This document shows, in pieces, positions 1-11,165 of a DNA stretch of 64,000 bases. The position numbers were made by a program, and so were the translations under genes. Source of the stretch: Calonectria ilicicola (Eukaryota > Ascomycota > Sordariomycetes > Hypocreales > Nectriaceae). The notes under the pieces are model-generated. The model did no database searches. It had not been told where the DNA came from and was given only the letters and a program-made list of their open reading frames with translations. Numbering within the stretch: position 1 is the stretch's first letter; each line of letters opens with the position of its first letter. The DNA lies in assembly GCA_020809705.1 (NCBI GenBank), contig CP085829.1, positions 1,240,001-1,304,000 of the forward strand. Reading direction: 5' to 3'.

Positions 1-392
1 GAGCCTTATTGGTGTATTGATCTTGCTGGATAGCTAGAATTTTATAGACGCAAAATGAGAAAATGTACTTTGTTTGATACCGCTTTACTATCCATTCATC
101 GTTTTAGTGAATGTATGAGGTTAGTTCTTGTTCTGGTGAGTCTTGGAATCCTAATTTAACAAACCGTATTTCTGAAACGACTGGCATTTGTAAACTTCGA
201 CCTTTTCATCTGCGGAATAACCAGGAATTGATTTTCTCTATCAATAATTTGTAATTGTTGTTCAAAATTGTAGTTAAGATGCCTCTATAGTTTTAATCTA
301 ACAGATATCCTCTCTACTAACCACAACCCAGATTAGGGATCCGATAAAGTCCAATCCCATTTGTTACGTGACTGCCTCGATAAAGAGCATTG
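1..392. other. Intergenic, left edge
   Basis: AT-rich sequence 3' of the HAD phosphatase gene, which is on the minus strand. I see no convincing coding potential, repeat or RNA gene. Confidence 0.5.
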
Positions 393-1103
393 CTAGGCCA
401 AACCCAACAGCTCTTCAATGGCAACTAAAGAGTCGACAATAAAGTCAGGCTGAACGATTTCACACTTTTCCTTGTCTCCATAGCCGTAACGACACCATAC
501 AGACCGAGCGTTGCCAATGTTCGATGCGAATCGCAAATCCGCTTCCGTGTCACCAACCACCAGAACGTCGCTCGAGTCCAAGTTTTGCAGGAGGCCCTGT
601 TCTTTCAGAATGGGAATCAAGACATTGAAATAGCAGCTAGGGTCTGGCTTTTTGATGGCGCCTGGCGTTCCGTCGCCGATCATCAACTTTTCCGGTACAA
701 TGTCGCCCATGCCGTGCCGATTCAATGTCGCTACAATTGCTGCTACACTTTTGTTACTAACAATCGCGATGGGTATATTGCGAGACTGCAAGAGGTTTAA
801 GAGATGCTGCGCCCCATCGAATGGTGCAGCTAATTCTTGTCCCTCAATCGCGTAGAGCCGGCGGTAGGTAGACGTCCATTCTTCTTCCTGCAGGGTAGTC
901 GGATCTGGATGCAAGGCATTGAGAACGTCCTTCAGCCCCATTCCGCTTCCAATCAGTCTCTGAACGTCTGACTCGAGCAGTTCATGCTCGGGAAGCATCA
1001 ATTTAAAAGTTTTTGTGATGCTGTGAGCTATGGCTCGGTGAGTGTCGAAGAGGGTTCCATCAAAGTCGAATATGACAAGTTTTGGCGGCGCTATCGCTGA
1101 CAT
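393..1103 (-). CDS. HAD-superfamily hydrolase, phosphoglycolate phosphatase-like
   Basis: Single-exon protein of 236 residues, probably a cytosolic phosphatase acting on a small phosphorylated metabolite. HAD motif I is seen near residues 12-19 (FDFDGTLFD), with Asp13 as predicted nucleophile and Asp15 as acid/base. Motif II is the Ser in IVSNKS (about residue 115). A Lys in the KKPDP segment (about residue 150) fits motif III, and GDTEAD (about 186) fits motif IV. The region between motifs I and II is the helical C1 cap expected for the phosphoglycolate phosphatase/beta-phosphoglucomutase branch. The ATG is followed directly by the Rossmann strand with motif I, so the start is secure. Substrate cannot be told from sequence. 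No intron is needed. Confidence 0.87.
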   Translation of the reverse strand: MSAIAPPKLVIFDFDGTLFDTHRAIAHSITKTFKLMLPEHELLESDVQRLIGSGMGLKDVLNALHPDPTTLQEEEWTSTYRRLYAIEGQELAAPFDGAQHLLNLLQSRNIPIAIVSNKSVAAIVATLNRHGMGDIVPEKLMIGDGTPGAIKKPDPSCYFNVLIPILKEQGLLQNLDSSDVLVVGDTEADLRFASNIGNARSVWCRYGYGDKEKCEIVQPDFIVDSLVAIEELLGLA

Positions 1104-1774
1104 GACGACAATTTATGAACAAGAAGCACTGAAAATCCACTCTATGACTTGGATGCGTTGATGAGGGAGAAAGGCACGGTAATGTGGAGTAGATTGTTGA
1201 GGTGAGGTCTCAAGGTTGCCCAATGGCCGGATCGGATTAATAATCGTCCTTTGAAGGATCAAGATCAGGATGTACTTGATCGAATCAAAAGTATTGTGAA
1301 ATATTCTTCAATTTCATAATAACAGGTCTCTCGTACCTTACAAGGAGTCAGAAAAAAAAATGCACGGTAGAAATTGTATCCATATCTCGATCGAGAAGAT
1401 CGAAACCCAACTCTACCTCTAAAACCCAACGTTGACAAAGGCAACGGCGGCGACAAAAACATCGTCGAGCTTGCCTGAGTTGATGCATTTGTGCGACATG
1501 ATGGTGATGAGAATCGGAGTGTCGGTGCTCTGATGGATTAGCATCCACGCTACCTTACTGCAGCTGAGTTATTCATTCCAAATGCTCAGCCGCACTCAGC
1601 CACTATCCCATGCCAAGACAAGCGATGGCGCTGGTTACCTCCGCCACAAGTAATCCCCCGCACACTTGATTTTATTTAAACCATCAATGTGCCAGTCTTA
1701 AAGCTCAAACACATAATCATCATACGCAACCTTTCCATCTACCACCAACTTATCCAGTCCCATATTCAATCACA
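1104..1774. other. Intergenic
   Basis: Region between the divergent HAD gene (minus) and the small conserved protein (plus), so it probably holds both promoters. Only short, low-complexity shadow ORFs are visible. Confidence 0.45.
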
Positions 1775-2244
1775 ATGCCCGCTGGTTCGAATGCCCCCCA
1801 AATCACAAAGTTCCCATTCAATAGAAGACGGATTAACATGCCACTGCAGAGAGTGTTGCCACACATCGCTCCCCGCCCAAGCATCCAGGTTATGCGCCAT
1901 GGGGTCTGCGACTCACGGATGCGGACGTGGCCAAGCTTCTCAAAGGTATTGTTGCAACGCAAATGGAGGAAAAGTGGAACATAACCTCTACTGGACCTGA
2001 TGAGCAAGGTACCATTCATACCTACCTTAGCCGAAGCTGGACCGGGTTGGAGGTATATCGCCTAAAGATGGTGGGATCAGGCCATGGAAAACAGGGCCAT
2101 AAATCATCTGGAGGTGCTGAAATTGTGGAGATTCGCTGGGACAAGGACGTTGAAGAGTCTGTGGTGGATGCCAAGAATACGATTCAGGACCTTTGTGTGG
2201 GACTGTTGGGGTGCGAATTCAAGCGCCCGTTTGTGAAGCGTTGA
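1775..2244 (+). pseudogene. Small conserved fungal protein, probably frameshifted
   Basis: The 3' part (about 1879-2244) reads as one frame that starts HPGYAPWGLRLTDADV and ends at the TGA after FVKR. It resembles a family of small uncharacterised fungal proteins that I recall only by general pattern. That frame has no ATG and meets a stop (TAA) at 1834-1836. A well-placed ATG at 1775 (context CACAATG) opens a different frame that includes FNRRRIN. No GT-AG pair of normal intron length joins the two frames between about 1835 and 1880, so a small indel is the simplest explanation. It could be a true pseudogene or a sequence error. Function unknown. Confidence 0.42.
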
Positions 2245-3519
2245 CTGGAGCCGAATCTAGCCAAACAAACACCATTGTAGAGGTTCTCGATTGGTCTAGG
2301 ATCAACTGGGTAAATATTACATTATCTGGGCTAGCTTTTTGGTGAGGGACACAGGGTTGGAATCTGAGGACTAGTCGTGATGAAATTTGAACTACATAAG
2401 TGAACTTGGTGTGATCGTCAACCTAGCCTCTAGACCCCTGAATTGATATGATAACAAAGCTGACATAGTGCATCGTACAGCACAAAGCCATTCGTTAGGT
2501 TTTGGGCTGTAAAAAGTAACCTCTAGCATCAGTTGACTCTACACCGTAATCCACGATGGCAATGAGAAAGGGTGGAAGATTTACTTCAAGTGGAACAGTT
2601 ATTTTAATTATGACCGCAGCTGAAGACGTTGGTTTCGGATAGAATCGACGATTATCAGTAAGTTGCAGAGAAGAAAACACCTGAAACCTGGAATTTATTT
2701 CGCTCTTAATAAAACTAGGCACCAATTTGATCCTGAAGAAGCGCAGCAAGGAGGTGAGAATCCAGCAGAATGCAAGCCGAAGACACTCGGAGATGGAACA
2801 AGGAAACATGGTATCGGATGCAGGGTGGGATGTGCATTAAACATTTGTTAAGGATAATTCGTTGAGCAAGGGTCCAAAAAATAATAAATGTCGTACACTT
2901 TGGTTGTCGTCGACCCTTTGAACGTAAAGGTGAACATGGCTTGCTTCTGAATTCTTCACTCACTTCAAAATCACTTCAGACTTTGTTTTTTGTTTTATGT
3001 GTTGGTTACTGAGTTACTTTGGCGTTGGTTTGAAGATTTGGAATGTGTTGAATGGCGATGGGACATTACAGTGGTTCTCTGCGAGCAGCAGTGGGTCTCC
3101 TCCAGTGCGATTGGATTCCCGATGTGTGACTTGCTACGAGCTACTGAGGATAGAAATAACAGGGAAAAAATGCAACAAAATATATTAAGCAAGAATTGAA
3201 GTGCTGATTTACCCTTGGGCTAATGAACAGCAAGGGTTATGAACACATCCCAATTGGCGAGGTTGCGTTGTGCTCAATCTCAAAGCAAGGAAATTTCGCC
3301 TCGAATGGGCTCAGGAACTTTGGTAAAGCACACACAAAGGGAATAATGATTGGACCAACATTGCGACGCAAGCGTATAAATGAAGGCAAACGGAATGTCT
3401 TTCATGTATATTGCTATAAGGGGAATACATGAATGAAGATTGAAAGTGTCGGAACTACTTGGGATATTTTTTGTATAATTTCTGCGAAGAGGTGCCCCTG
3501 CTAATGTGCCAACCTTGAT
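2245..3519. other. Intergenic
   Basis: No supported gene. Overlapping short ORFs occur on both strands without recognisable motifs. The right end lies downstream of the stop codon of the PNP-NACHT-ankyrin gene and probably holds its 3' UTR. Confidence 0.4.
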
Positions 3520-6500
3520 TTAATCCTCTTGCCCACCCCTATCCTCGACCCAACGAGATGGGTCATTTGAGACTGTAGCGTAGTTCTCTAGGATATCGAT
3601 AACGCCTGGCATGCCAGACTTGTGATCATCCATGTATTTTTGACGAACCTCTTTCAGCATTTGGTCAACTAAAGGGGGATAAAGGAAATCGAGTGCCGTG
3701 TTTCCATCCACATCCTTTAAATGGCGCAATGCTCCGAAGTCCAAGAGGCGGATAATTGCTGTCATGATATAGTCAAAATCAAAATTACAGTCAATTAGAT
3801 ATCTGGGGATGCTTGTGACTACATAATGGATAATTGTCCATCCTTTGTTGCAAACCGCATTGATGTCCGCTTGTCCGTCGCATGAGATTATTTCTACTGC
3901 CCATGGTTCCATAATGAGCGTCAGAAGTTGACCCTCGCAGGCAGAATAATGAAGTGGCGTTTGCCCTTGAACATTGCGTTGGTTGGGATTGGCACCGAGT
4001 GAGAGTGCTGCTTTCACCATTGAATATAATTTGCCGCCTCCGTAGGAGCCCAAGACACACTGCAGTATACTATTTCCACTATCATCGGTTGCATTGATGT
4101 CAAATCTGCAATCGTTGACAAGGAAATTGATTACTTTTGCGAAGTCGCCGTGAGTGTTCGCAACAGCCTCCAGTAGAGCCGAATAAGGTTTTGTGGTTGC
4201 CTTGTAATCGAAAATGAATGCGCGGGCGAGACCGATGTGGCCCCACTGCAGCGCCGATGACAGCGGTGTGTCCCCGTTTTGGTTCTTTCCATCCACATCA
4301 AAACCAAACTTTTCAATGAGGCAGCGACAAATGTCTTCTTCCCCATTGGATGCAGCTGTAAATAGAATATTATTTCCTTGTTTGCGTGCTTGAAATTTCA
4401 GGGCCCTTTCACCCCGCTTTGTCGCCGCCAAGATGAAAAACACGAATGGATGCCAAATTGACTCGACAATTGCGCGCCTGGAAATATATGCGCCAGCGTC
4501 GATTAAAAGTTTGGTAATTTTTTCATCTCCATTCTCGCAAGCAAGTTCAAGTGGCGTGAGTTGGGAATATTTACGTACCCATTTTCTCCCAAGGTTACCG
4601 TTGATGCCGATGCGTCGTTTTATTCTGTTCTTCTTCCTCTCCAGGCACCATTTGACCAACTTATCCATTCCCAAAAGACAGGCCATGCCTAGCACTGGAA
4701 TTGAGCCATCGCCACGGTAATCATCAGGGCCTTTGAAAAGGTTCCACCAGTTTTTTCTCATCCTAGAATCCCTGGCAAAAAAAATTCCATTCCGTTTGAT
4801 AATTTCGTCCACCTTCTGAAGCTCCTGGAAGTGGCAGGGCCAATATATTGTGGTATAGTTGGCCAAAGGGAATTTGATGATCACGTCTCGACTCCAGCAA
4901 GGCTCGCCATACGGCTTCTGAATCAAACTTGCATAGATATCAGCAAGTAATGAACCCCTACAAATATATGCCAGCAATCGGTTTGTGATAGCTCCCTGTA
5001 GTCGGTCCAATGACCCACAGTTTTGCTTTTGTTTCACAGTATAGTCTTTGGCGCTTTGGTGGAGAAACGTCACTTGCATCTGCCAATAGTCCGGCATATC
5101 CACAGCACCATGATCTGAAGTACGACAAGCAACATCTGTGTCATAATCGCTCGCAATTCCCCTGTCATTTTCTGAATACCATAACTTGTCGTTACTAAAA
5201 GCGACTTGGAGTAAATGCCCACAAGACCTGATCAAGGACAAGCACACTTCCTCACGCTTTACATACTCTGTAGCTGGCAAATCAATTGCCTCACATATCT
5301 CTGGCACTCTCAATGGACGCGCCGCCACAAGAATCAAGTCTAGAATCTTGCCAACATTTTGCTTTTCATCATGCCTGATCTGCAAAATAATCCTCTCGTA
5401 TACCGCATCCAGGCCTTGCGGCAGCTGGTTCAATGAAGCTTCGATTTGGTCCACATTCTTCTTCTCCAGATCCTGCACCATGAAGCTGACCCATAAGAAT
5501 GTATCTTCAGCGCGTTGCAGAAACGTTTTCGTGATATGATCTTCTAACTTGGAATTGGATATCCCTTTCTTTTGAGCTAGTTTGCTTACACATTGTGAGA
5601 TGAAGAGTCGAATGTCTTCTTTACCAGCTGGTATCATGTCCAATTCAATTTTGACAAAGGAGGAAAGAGCCTCGGGTATTCGTTCTGGATACCTTCGACT
5701 AAGACATATGAGCCTAAGTTTGGTGCTTGAACTGCTAGAATCCGTCGCTAGAATCTCAAATTTTCGTAAGAGACTTGAGAGAGATTGTTCCTCGCATTCG
5801 TCCAAAGCATCAATTACGCAGTTGATGGTAGTGGCTTTTGACGTTGTCACCATTCGTTGAAATATTCTCCAAAGTGCATTCAAAGATTTGTTCTTGAATA
5901 TGATATCGGGCTGAATCTTCCATTCTTTCACTACCACACTAAGCAGGTCTCTTTGCTGTTGTACCAACTGACACATGAGTCCTCTCAGTATATTTACTGC
6001 TGTATTTCGAGTCTCCACCTTGTTGTCGCAAAAGAAGAATAACGTTTGCAGTGTACCCTGGGCCTTTTGCCTTGCTAGAGACTCGAAGTGCCTGGAAAGA
6101 TATATCGACATGTACGTCTTACCTATGCCAGGGGGTGCAGATATCCATAAAAGATGGGGTAAAGTGTCATTCCACTGTTTGAATTCTTTGGTTGACGTGA
6201 TCCAATGACACGTTCCAGGACAGATTTCTCCTTTAGCGTCAATGATATTATCTCGATCTTGAATTGCATCAGTCACAAATAGAGACTGAAAACATTTCTC
6301 CTCGTCACTTCCTGTTGAAAGAGACATCTTAAGATCTTGTATGTCTGAGCGAATGGCTTCGATCCCTCCTTGACAACAGTTAGTAAAGTAGGTTACGACG
6401 AATTTAAATTGCCTCACGCTTAAACACAGGCATTTGGCTGACTTCCTGGGAAGGTATCATGAAGAGAAGCTCCTTAGCAAATGCTGCCGCTAGAGCTGCC

Positions 6501-7471
6501 GCGTACTCTTGCCATGCCTTGTTTTTGTGTGAATCTGCATAATCGCATATACCTCGGATGACAATGCACGGGAAGTCATTCATTAATCCTGCAGCCTCCA
6601 TTTCAAAACATAGCACTTTGCCCTCGAGACTCTTGTTAATCTCATCGCGGAAGGTTGCATCTTTAATCACCCGATTACCAGACGCGATGAGCCCGTAATG
6701 CACACGCATATCTCTAGGCCTTCTTTTGATAATCTTTGATTCATCGCAGTGAATGCATTGGCCCTGTTGCTCCTCATCGTAAACATCTGTAGCCATAGAT
6801 ACGGCGGCACCCGTGCTGCAAATAGAAGGGAGCTCGACATGGTCATAATCTGCACTAAAAAGAACGTCTTTCAAGCGTTCAGACTTTGTGTATTTTGACC
6901 TAAGCCTGGGCCAATTCTGTGCCAATTCTTCCAGGTAATTGGGTATCTTGGAACCCTTCATTTCATGATAATTTTCCAACTTGGTCAATGCCGTAAGCAG
7001 CTCGGTAGGTGGGCGATTTAGTGATCCGGTTCGCTTGAAATTACCGCCGGCGTGTGTTTTGCCAAAATCCCACTGGACAACTCCAGGGAACCCATCTGCT
7101 GGAGTGCTAACAACAACATCGCCAAGCCGAACCGCTATTGGAACACCCCCTCCAATGCCGACCATCAAGCCGAATTTAATCGATGGGAAAGTCGACATTA
7201 TTCGAGTTGCCACTGTTGCTGAATTGTTGTTGCCGATCTCTCCCTTTGGCAAACAAGCCACCACGACATTGTGTCCACCAACACGCCCAAGGGTATACGA
7301 GTTATGGTCATTAGGTTGTCTCGGAAGGTCGGCGTGGGTTTCTTCCAACATTGCAGCTGCCGCTGTGAGTTCCTTTGGCAGCGCGCAGATCCATCCCATG
7401 GTATAGTCTTCATGAGTTAACTGGATAGTCGGATGATCGCTGTGATTAATGTCGTCATCGGTGATTGCCAT
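3520..7471 (-). CDS. NLR: nucleoside phosphorylase (PNP_UDP) - NACHT - ankyrin protein
   Basis: Two exons (7471-6418 and 6368-3520) joined by a 49-bp intron that starts GTGAGG, holds a TACTAAC branch site and ends CAAG; phases match (1/2). Product about 1300 residues. Residues 20-350 form a nucleoside phosphorylase-like domain: entry motif MGWICALPKELTAA, a GIGGG phosphate loop, EMEAAG, and CDYADSHKNKAWQ near its end. A NACHT NTPase follows, with Walker A GIGKT (about 431) and Walker B VIDALDECEE (about 540). The C-terminus carries ankyrin repeats such as TPLELACENGDEKITKLLI and TPLHYSACEG. In fungi such proteins are intracellular sensors: ankyrins probably sense ligand, NACHT oligomerises, and the N-domain is the effector. 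Related PNP domains in other immune systems cleave nucleosides or nucleotides; activity here is inferred. Without the intron the locus looks like two overlapping genes. Confidence 0.88.
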
Positions 7472-9031
7472 GGTTTCGTTTTATTTTAGAATCGTTGGAC
7501 GTGTGATATCAGGCTCGAATGAGCATATGCTCGATGGTTCGGATTGTACACTCTGCCACAGGAGTTGGTCGTGAGAGGTACGGAATGATATCGGAAGTCT
7601 GAAAATCATCTCGGAGCTGTCAGCCATGCCACCATGTCTAGAAGAAGGAACCCCAAACCATACCCAGCGAGCAACTAGGATTGACGTGTCAAGAGAGGAC
7701 AATATGTTAATATGGCGGGTGTGACGGGATCTTGATCGCGCCTCGTCGTTGCAGCAGCAGTGAACTGGACTCTTTCGAGCCAGTGGCAGACGTAAGATAG
7801 GATCCAGTTGCTGTCAAGATAAAGAAAGCGAGGAAGGAGAAGTTAGCTGGATGGAAATCAGTACGCAGCCTGATTTTCAGCCGCACCCCCTCCGCCCATG
7901 CAGTGTTACTCGTGCGAAACGCGACCAATCACGTTGACCAATCAGAACACAGGTTCTTTCCAACAACTATTTTTAACTTGTGCCGAGTTCGCAAAGTCTG
8001 TAAACAATGCAGAAGATATCGGGAATCAAGACCTCATGTGCCGGGGTAACTTTCCCCATCGCCCCTTAGGAGCTGCTGCGGCTTACGACATTAACCAACT
8101 TGGCTAGGGACACCAATCATATCTAAATATTGTGCTTATGTCATCATTCATAAGTTACCACTAAAAAGAGATGGCGACTGCTCTTTGAGTTTTATTGTTG
8201 ATCTTAACCGCTTTACTTGGCTAGAATATGCGGGGGGTGGTGTGAAGAGTGTGGATTTGAGCATTGGCAGGAACCGAAGGGTAATACATCATGCATACTT
8301 TCAGTCTGGAGAAGACCAAGGGAGCGCCGCGGTTGAAGTAATCGAATGAGATATCTGAATTTGGCTGGGCTATTGTATTCTCCTCATCTGCTGGTATTCA
8401 CTTGATCCGCTCACCTGCTGCGATTATTCTTCCTGTTTTACAGATGGCGTTCATTTTTCAAGTCCACCAGATTTACGAAGCGTTCTCAGCGGCGCCTCCA
8501 TCACCCCAAAATGGGTTAGACTATCCGTTTTAATCAGCAACAACATAAAGAATTCGTACTTTTTATATTTGTGACTTTCCATTATTTAGCCAGCGCAATC
8601 TGTCACCTTTGTAAGGGTGATGCTATTAGCCACATCTCCTGCCATGTTCCATGCTCTCACTAATCTAGTTCTCTCAAACCCGGCCTCCTTTGAGCATTCA
8701 TCATCTTAACGTTGCCGAAATGTCTGAAACGCAATCAATCTAAGCCAAATACTTTAGTGATTCACATGATTTCGAAAACAAAAGTTGAAAGCTGAGTGAA
8801 TAATATTTTTTCCCTCAATGGCAAATAGCCTTGATAATGGCTTTCACCGCCAATTTGCCTACATTCAGGCAATATATGATGAGACTAGCCATGAGCAACA
8901 CCCGTACTAAGTATGCTTACTCAGTCACTATATAGGTCCTTAGCATCCTTCGGCTTTGGCTGTGAAGAATTGGAATGTTGTATTACCTTCCCTCGGCTCT
9001 CCAGAGTCTGATGTGTATGTTGTTATTCAAA
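7472..9031. other. Intergenic, probable NLR promoter
   Basis: Lies upstream of the PNP-NACHT-ankyrin gene and downstream of the 138-residue coiled-coil gene. It grows AT-rich beyond about 8100. I see no coding motif, RNA gene or mobile element. Confidence 0.4.
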
Positions 9032-9448
9032 CTAGTGACGATTTTGTGTTTGTTCAATGTAACGATGCTGTTGGTAGATAAGGTCCTGCTCCTTTTGCAG
9101 GGAGTTGAGATAATTTTCATCGTAAATATGCTGCTCTTGCTCGATTGAATGGGGAGTGTAGTATATGGCTTGAAACAAATCTTCCATATAGGATCCGAGA
9201 TGATCCCGTTCCATGGGGGTAGATAGACTGCGTATGCTAGCATCAAGTTTATTTACCCTCTTCATGAAATCGCGTTTTGTTATAGAGCACTCTGCCAAAT
9301 CCTCGGAAAGTTTGACAATGCCGAGCAATTCTTTTGTCAGTTCTCGAAGGGATTGCCGCTCATTAGCATCACGCAAGTTGGCTACCTGCGCATAAACAGC
9401 ACATACATTATGCTTGATACTGTCAGTGATAAGAAATGTATTCAGCAT
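9032..9448 (-). CDS. Small helical protein with duplicated module, paralogue of the 10530-11165 product
   Basis: A 138-residue ORF with a clear ATG and no known domain. It is predicted to be almost entirely helical and polar, with no signal peptide or membrane segment. The N-terminal half (IKHNVCAVYAQV...ERQSLRELTKELL) and the central part (MKRVNKLDASIRSLS...ERDHLGSYMEDLFQA) follow the same pattern of about 35 residues. The pattern is a leucine-rich helix, then an Arg plus Ser/His-Leu, then a second helix ending LxxLhxx. The same pattern opens the next gene on this strand (TDDIKHTINRL...RERESLGPLAEKLFRA). The two genes are therefore probably tandem paralogues. Function unknown; a role in protein-protein interaction is inferred from composition only. 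Confidence 0.55.
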   Translation of the reverse strand: MLNTFLITDSIKHNVCAVYAQVANLRDANERQSLRELTKELLGIVKLSEDLAECSITKRDFMKRVNKLDASIRSLSTPMERDHLGSYMEDLFQAIYYTPHSIEQEQHIYDENYLNSLQKEQDLIYQQHRYIEQTQNRH

Positions 9449-10529
9449 TTTGCGTCCTTCTATATATGCGGGTTACGTAGAAAGGTTGCGAGGTAACGGA
9501 GGTTTGTTGTGAATACAAGAGTCGAGTTTTCCTATTTTGGCGGTTTGTGTCAACCGATGCTGAGACTTTTCGTGCTAGTTGATCAGAAGGCCTCTAGATG
9601 TTTGAGGTATTCTAAAGATTCGAGGTGATTAAATAACTTATAAGCAGTAAGGGCAAGCCCAGGCCTCTCTTTGTTCTCTTGGCTTGTGATGGTCCGTGGG
9701 GCTACTCAAAAATAAGACGTTTGTTCAACTACAAAGACAAATCGAGAGGTACTGAAAGGATTTATTTTGAAAGCGGATAATTTAAAAGAAACAGCAATCG
9801 TTACACAGGCCTATGTGTGTTCATTCCTATACGGAACATGCAACTACTAAATCCAGTTTAGAAATCCCGATGACAAAGAAGAGTAAAGTGTTCACAAACA
9901 ATAGATCTGCTAGAGTGATTGAATCTTTATCTTTCCAATTAATTACTATTCTTAGTCGCCTGCACTATGTTGGCCCTTGTTCCGGACCCATGAAAGAAAA
10001 ATCCTAAAGAATCAGCTCAGTCATTTGGGCCACTCAATGACCACCCATAGGCAGTGTATTGGTGAGTCTTCTTGATCATGCCACATTTTAATAGTGCTTC
10101 CACGTTTTCCTTAGTGATTCGTATCTCCAAAATGATGGCTGAGAGAATTCGAAGGTATGGCTGGGGCAACGTTAAGATAATCTACTTCACTCATGACTTC
10201 AGGCTTCATTTCACATGCCTTAACAAATTTATAGTTTCTTTCTGGGCTCTGGTACAATGAAAATGAGATAATGTGTGAAGAATTTCTCTATGATCTCTAA
10301 AGCTAGACGGGTTTCTTGTTGGATCAAGGCTTTCGTTTGGGGCTCTTAGGTCTGTAGATTCCCGAACAAGGTGAGAATATTCCTTCTAAACTATTTTTCG
10401 ACCTCAATAGCAATGCACTGAGAGAGAATGCGCTGTTATGCAAAAGATAGACATTTTGTGCAAGGCTAGGGTACTTTTGAGCGACCAATAAGCTCTCTTA
10501 GAAGTGTAGAGCTATTTCAGAATAGCATG
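9449..10529. other. Intergenic between the coiled-coil paralogues
   Basis: AT-rich spacer, apparently the promoter of the 138-residue gene and the 3' side of the 211-residue gene. No additional gene can be supported. Confidence 0.4.
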
Positions 10530-11165
10530 TTACTCATCCTCCACGTCACATTCTTGTCGCCAGAAATCCCACTCCTTTTCCAGAATAGCACGTTCTTTAT
10601 CGAGCACTTCGCGTTCATGATCGAAATCAGCACGCTTATTGTCCAGATCAATACGTCTCTCGTCCAGTCTCTCACGTTCATAGTCCAATGAGGCTTGTTC
10701 ATTCTTTATGTGGGCAAGTTTCCTGTGTATGGCAGCATTCTTCTTTTCCAGAAAGGCCTTTTTCTCATCCAAAGAGGTTCTCTCAATCTGCACCTGAGCA
10801 AACATCTTATCCAGAGCAGCATGTTTCTGGGCAAGAGCAGCGTGTTCCTTTTCCAGAGAGTCACGTTCTCTTTTAAGGCAAGAACACTTTTGTTCAGTCG
10901 TGTCATCACACAATTGAAAGAATGCCGTGCTATGATTCCCAAAGGAATCTTCTTGGGTCTGAAGCCTTTCTCCACAATCGTTTGAGATGTTGAGAGACGG
11001 ATTTGCGGCTCTGAACAATTTCTCCGCGAGTGGCCCAAGAGATTCCCGTTCACGCAAGGGCAAGGCGGTCACAAGAGTCTGAAGGCGATTTATAGTATGC
11101 TTGATATCGTCGGTCATGAAAATGACATTTGGAATCGTCTGCCATGGTATGCCTGTGCACTCCAT
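10530..11165 (-). CDS. Long coiled-coil protein, paralogue of the 9032-9448 product
   Basis: A 211-residue ORF. The ATG at 11165 sits in a strong context (ACCATGG). Residues 17-55 match the helical module of the neighbouring 138-residue protein (TDDIKH against TDSIKH, and a shared ER-x-SLGxLxxxLF pattern). From about residue 85 to the end the protein is a continuous charged heptad-like coiled coil. It is built from imperfect repeats of about 7 and 14 residues with a repeated ALD/LEKE/LDxE/RxxLD motif. The cysteine-containing linker (about 60-90) is low in complexity. There is no signal peptide, membrane segment or enzyme motif, so a structural or interaction role is likely. The coiled coil could have grown by internal duplication after the two genes split. 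Confidence 0.6.
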   Translation of the reverse strand: MECTGIPWQTIPNVIFMTDDIKHTINRLQTLVTALPLRERESLGPLAEKLFRAANPSLNISNDCGERLQTQEDSFGNHSTAFFQLCDDTTEQKCSCLKRERDSLEKEHAALAQKHAALDKMFAQVQIERTSLDEKKAFLEKKNAAIHRKLAHIKNEQASLDYERERLDERRIDLDNKRADFDHEREVLDKERAILEKEWDFWRQECDVEDE

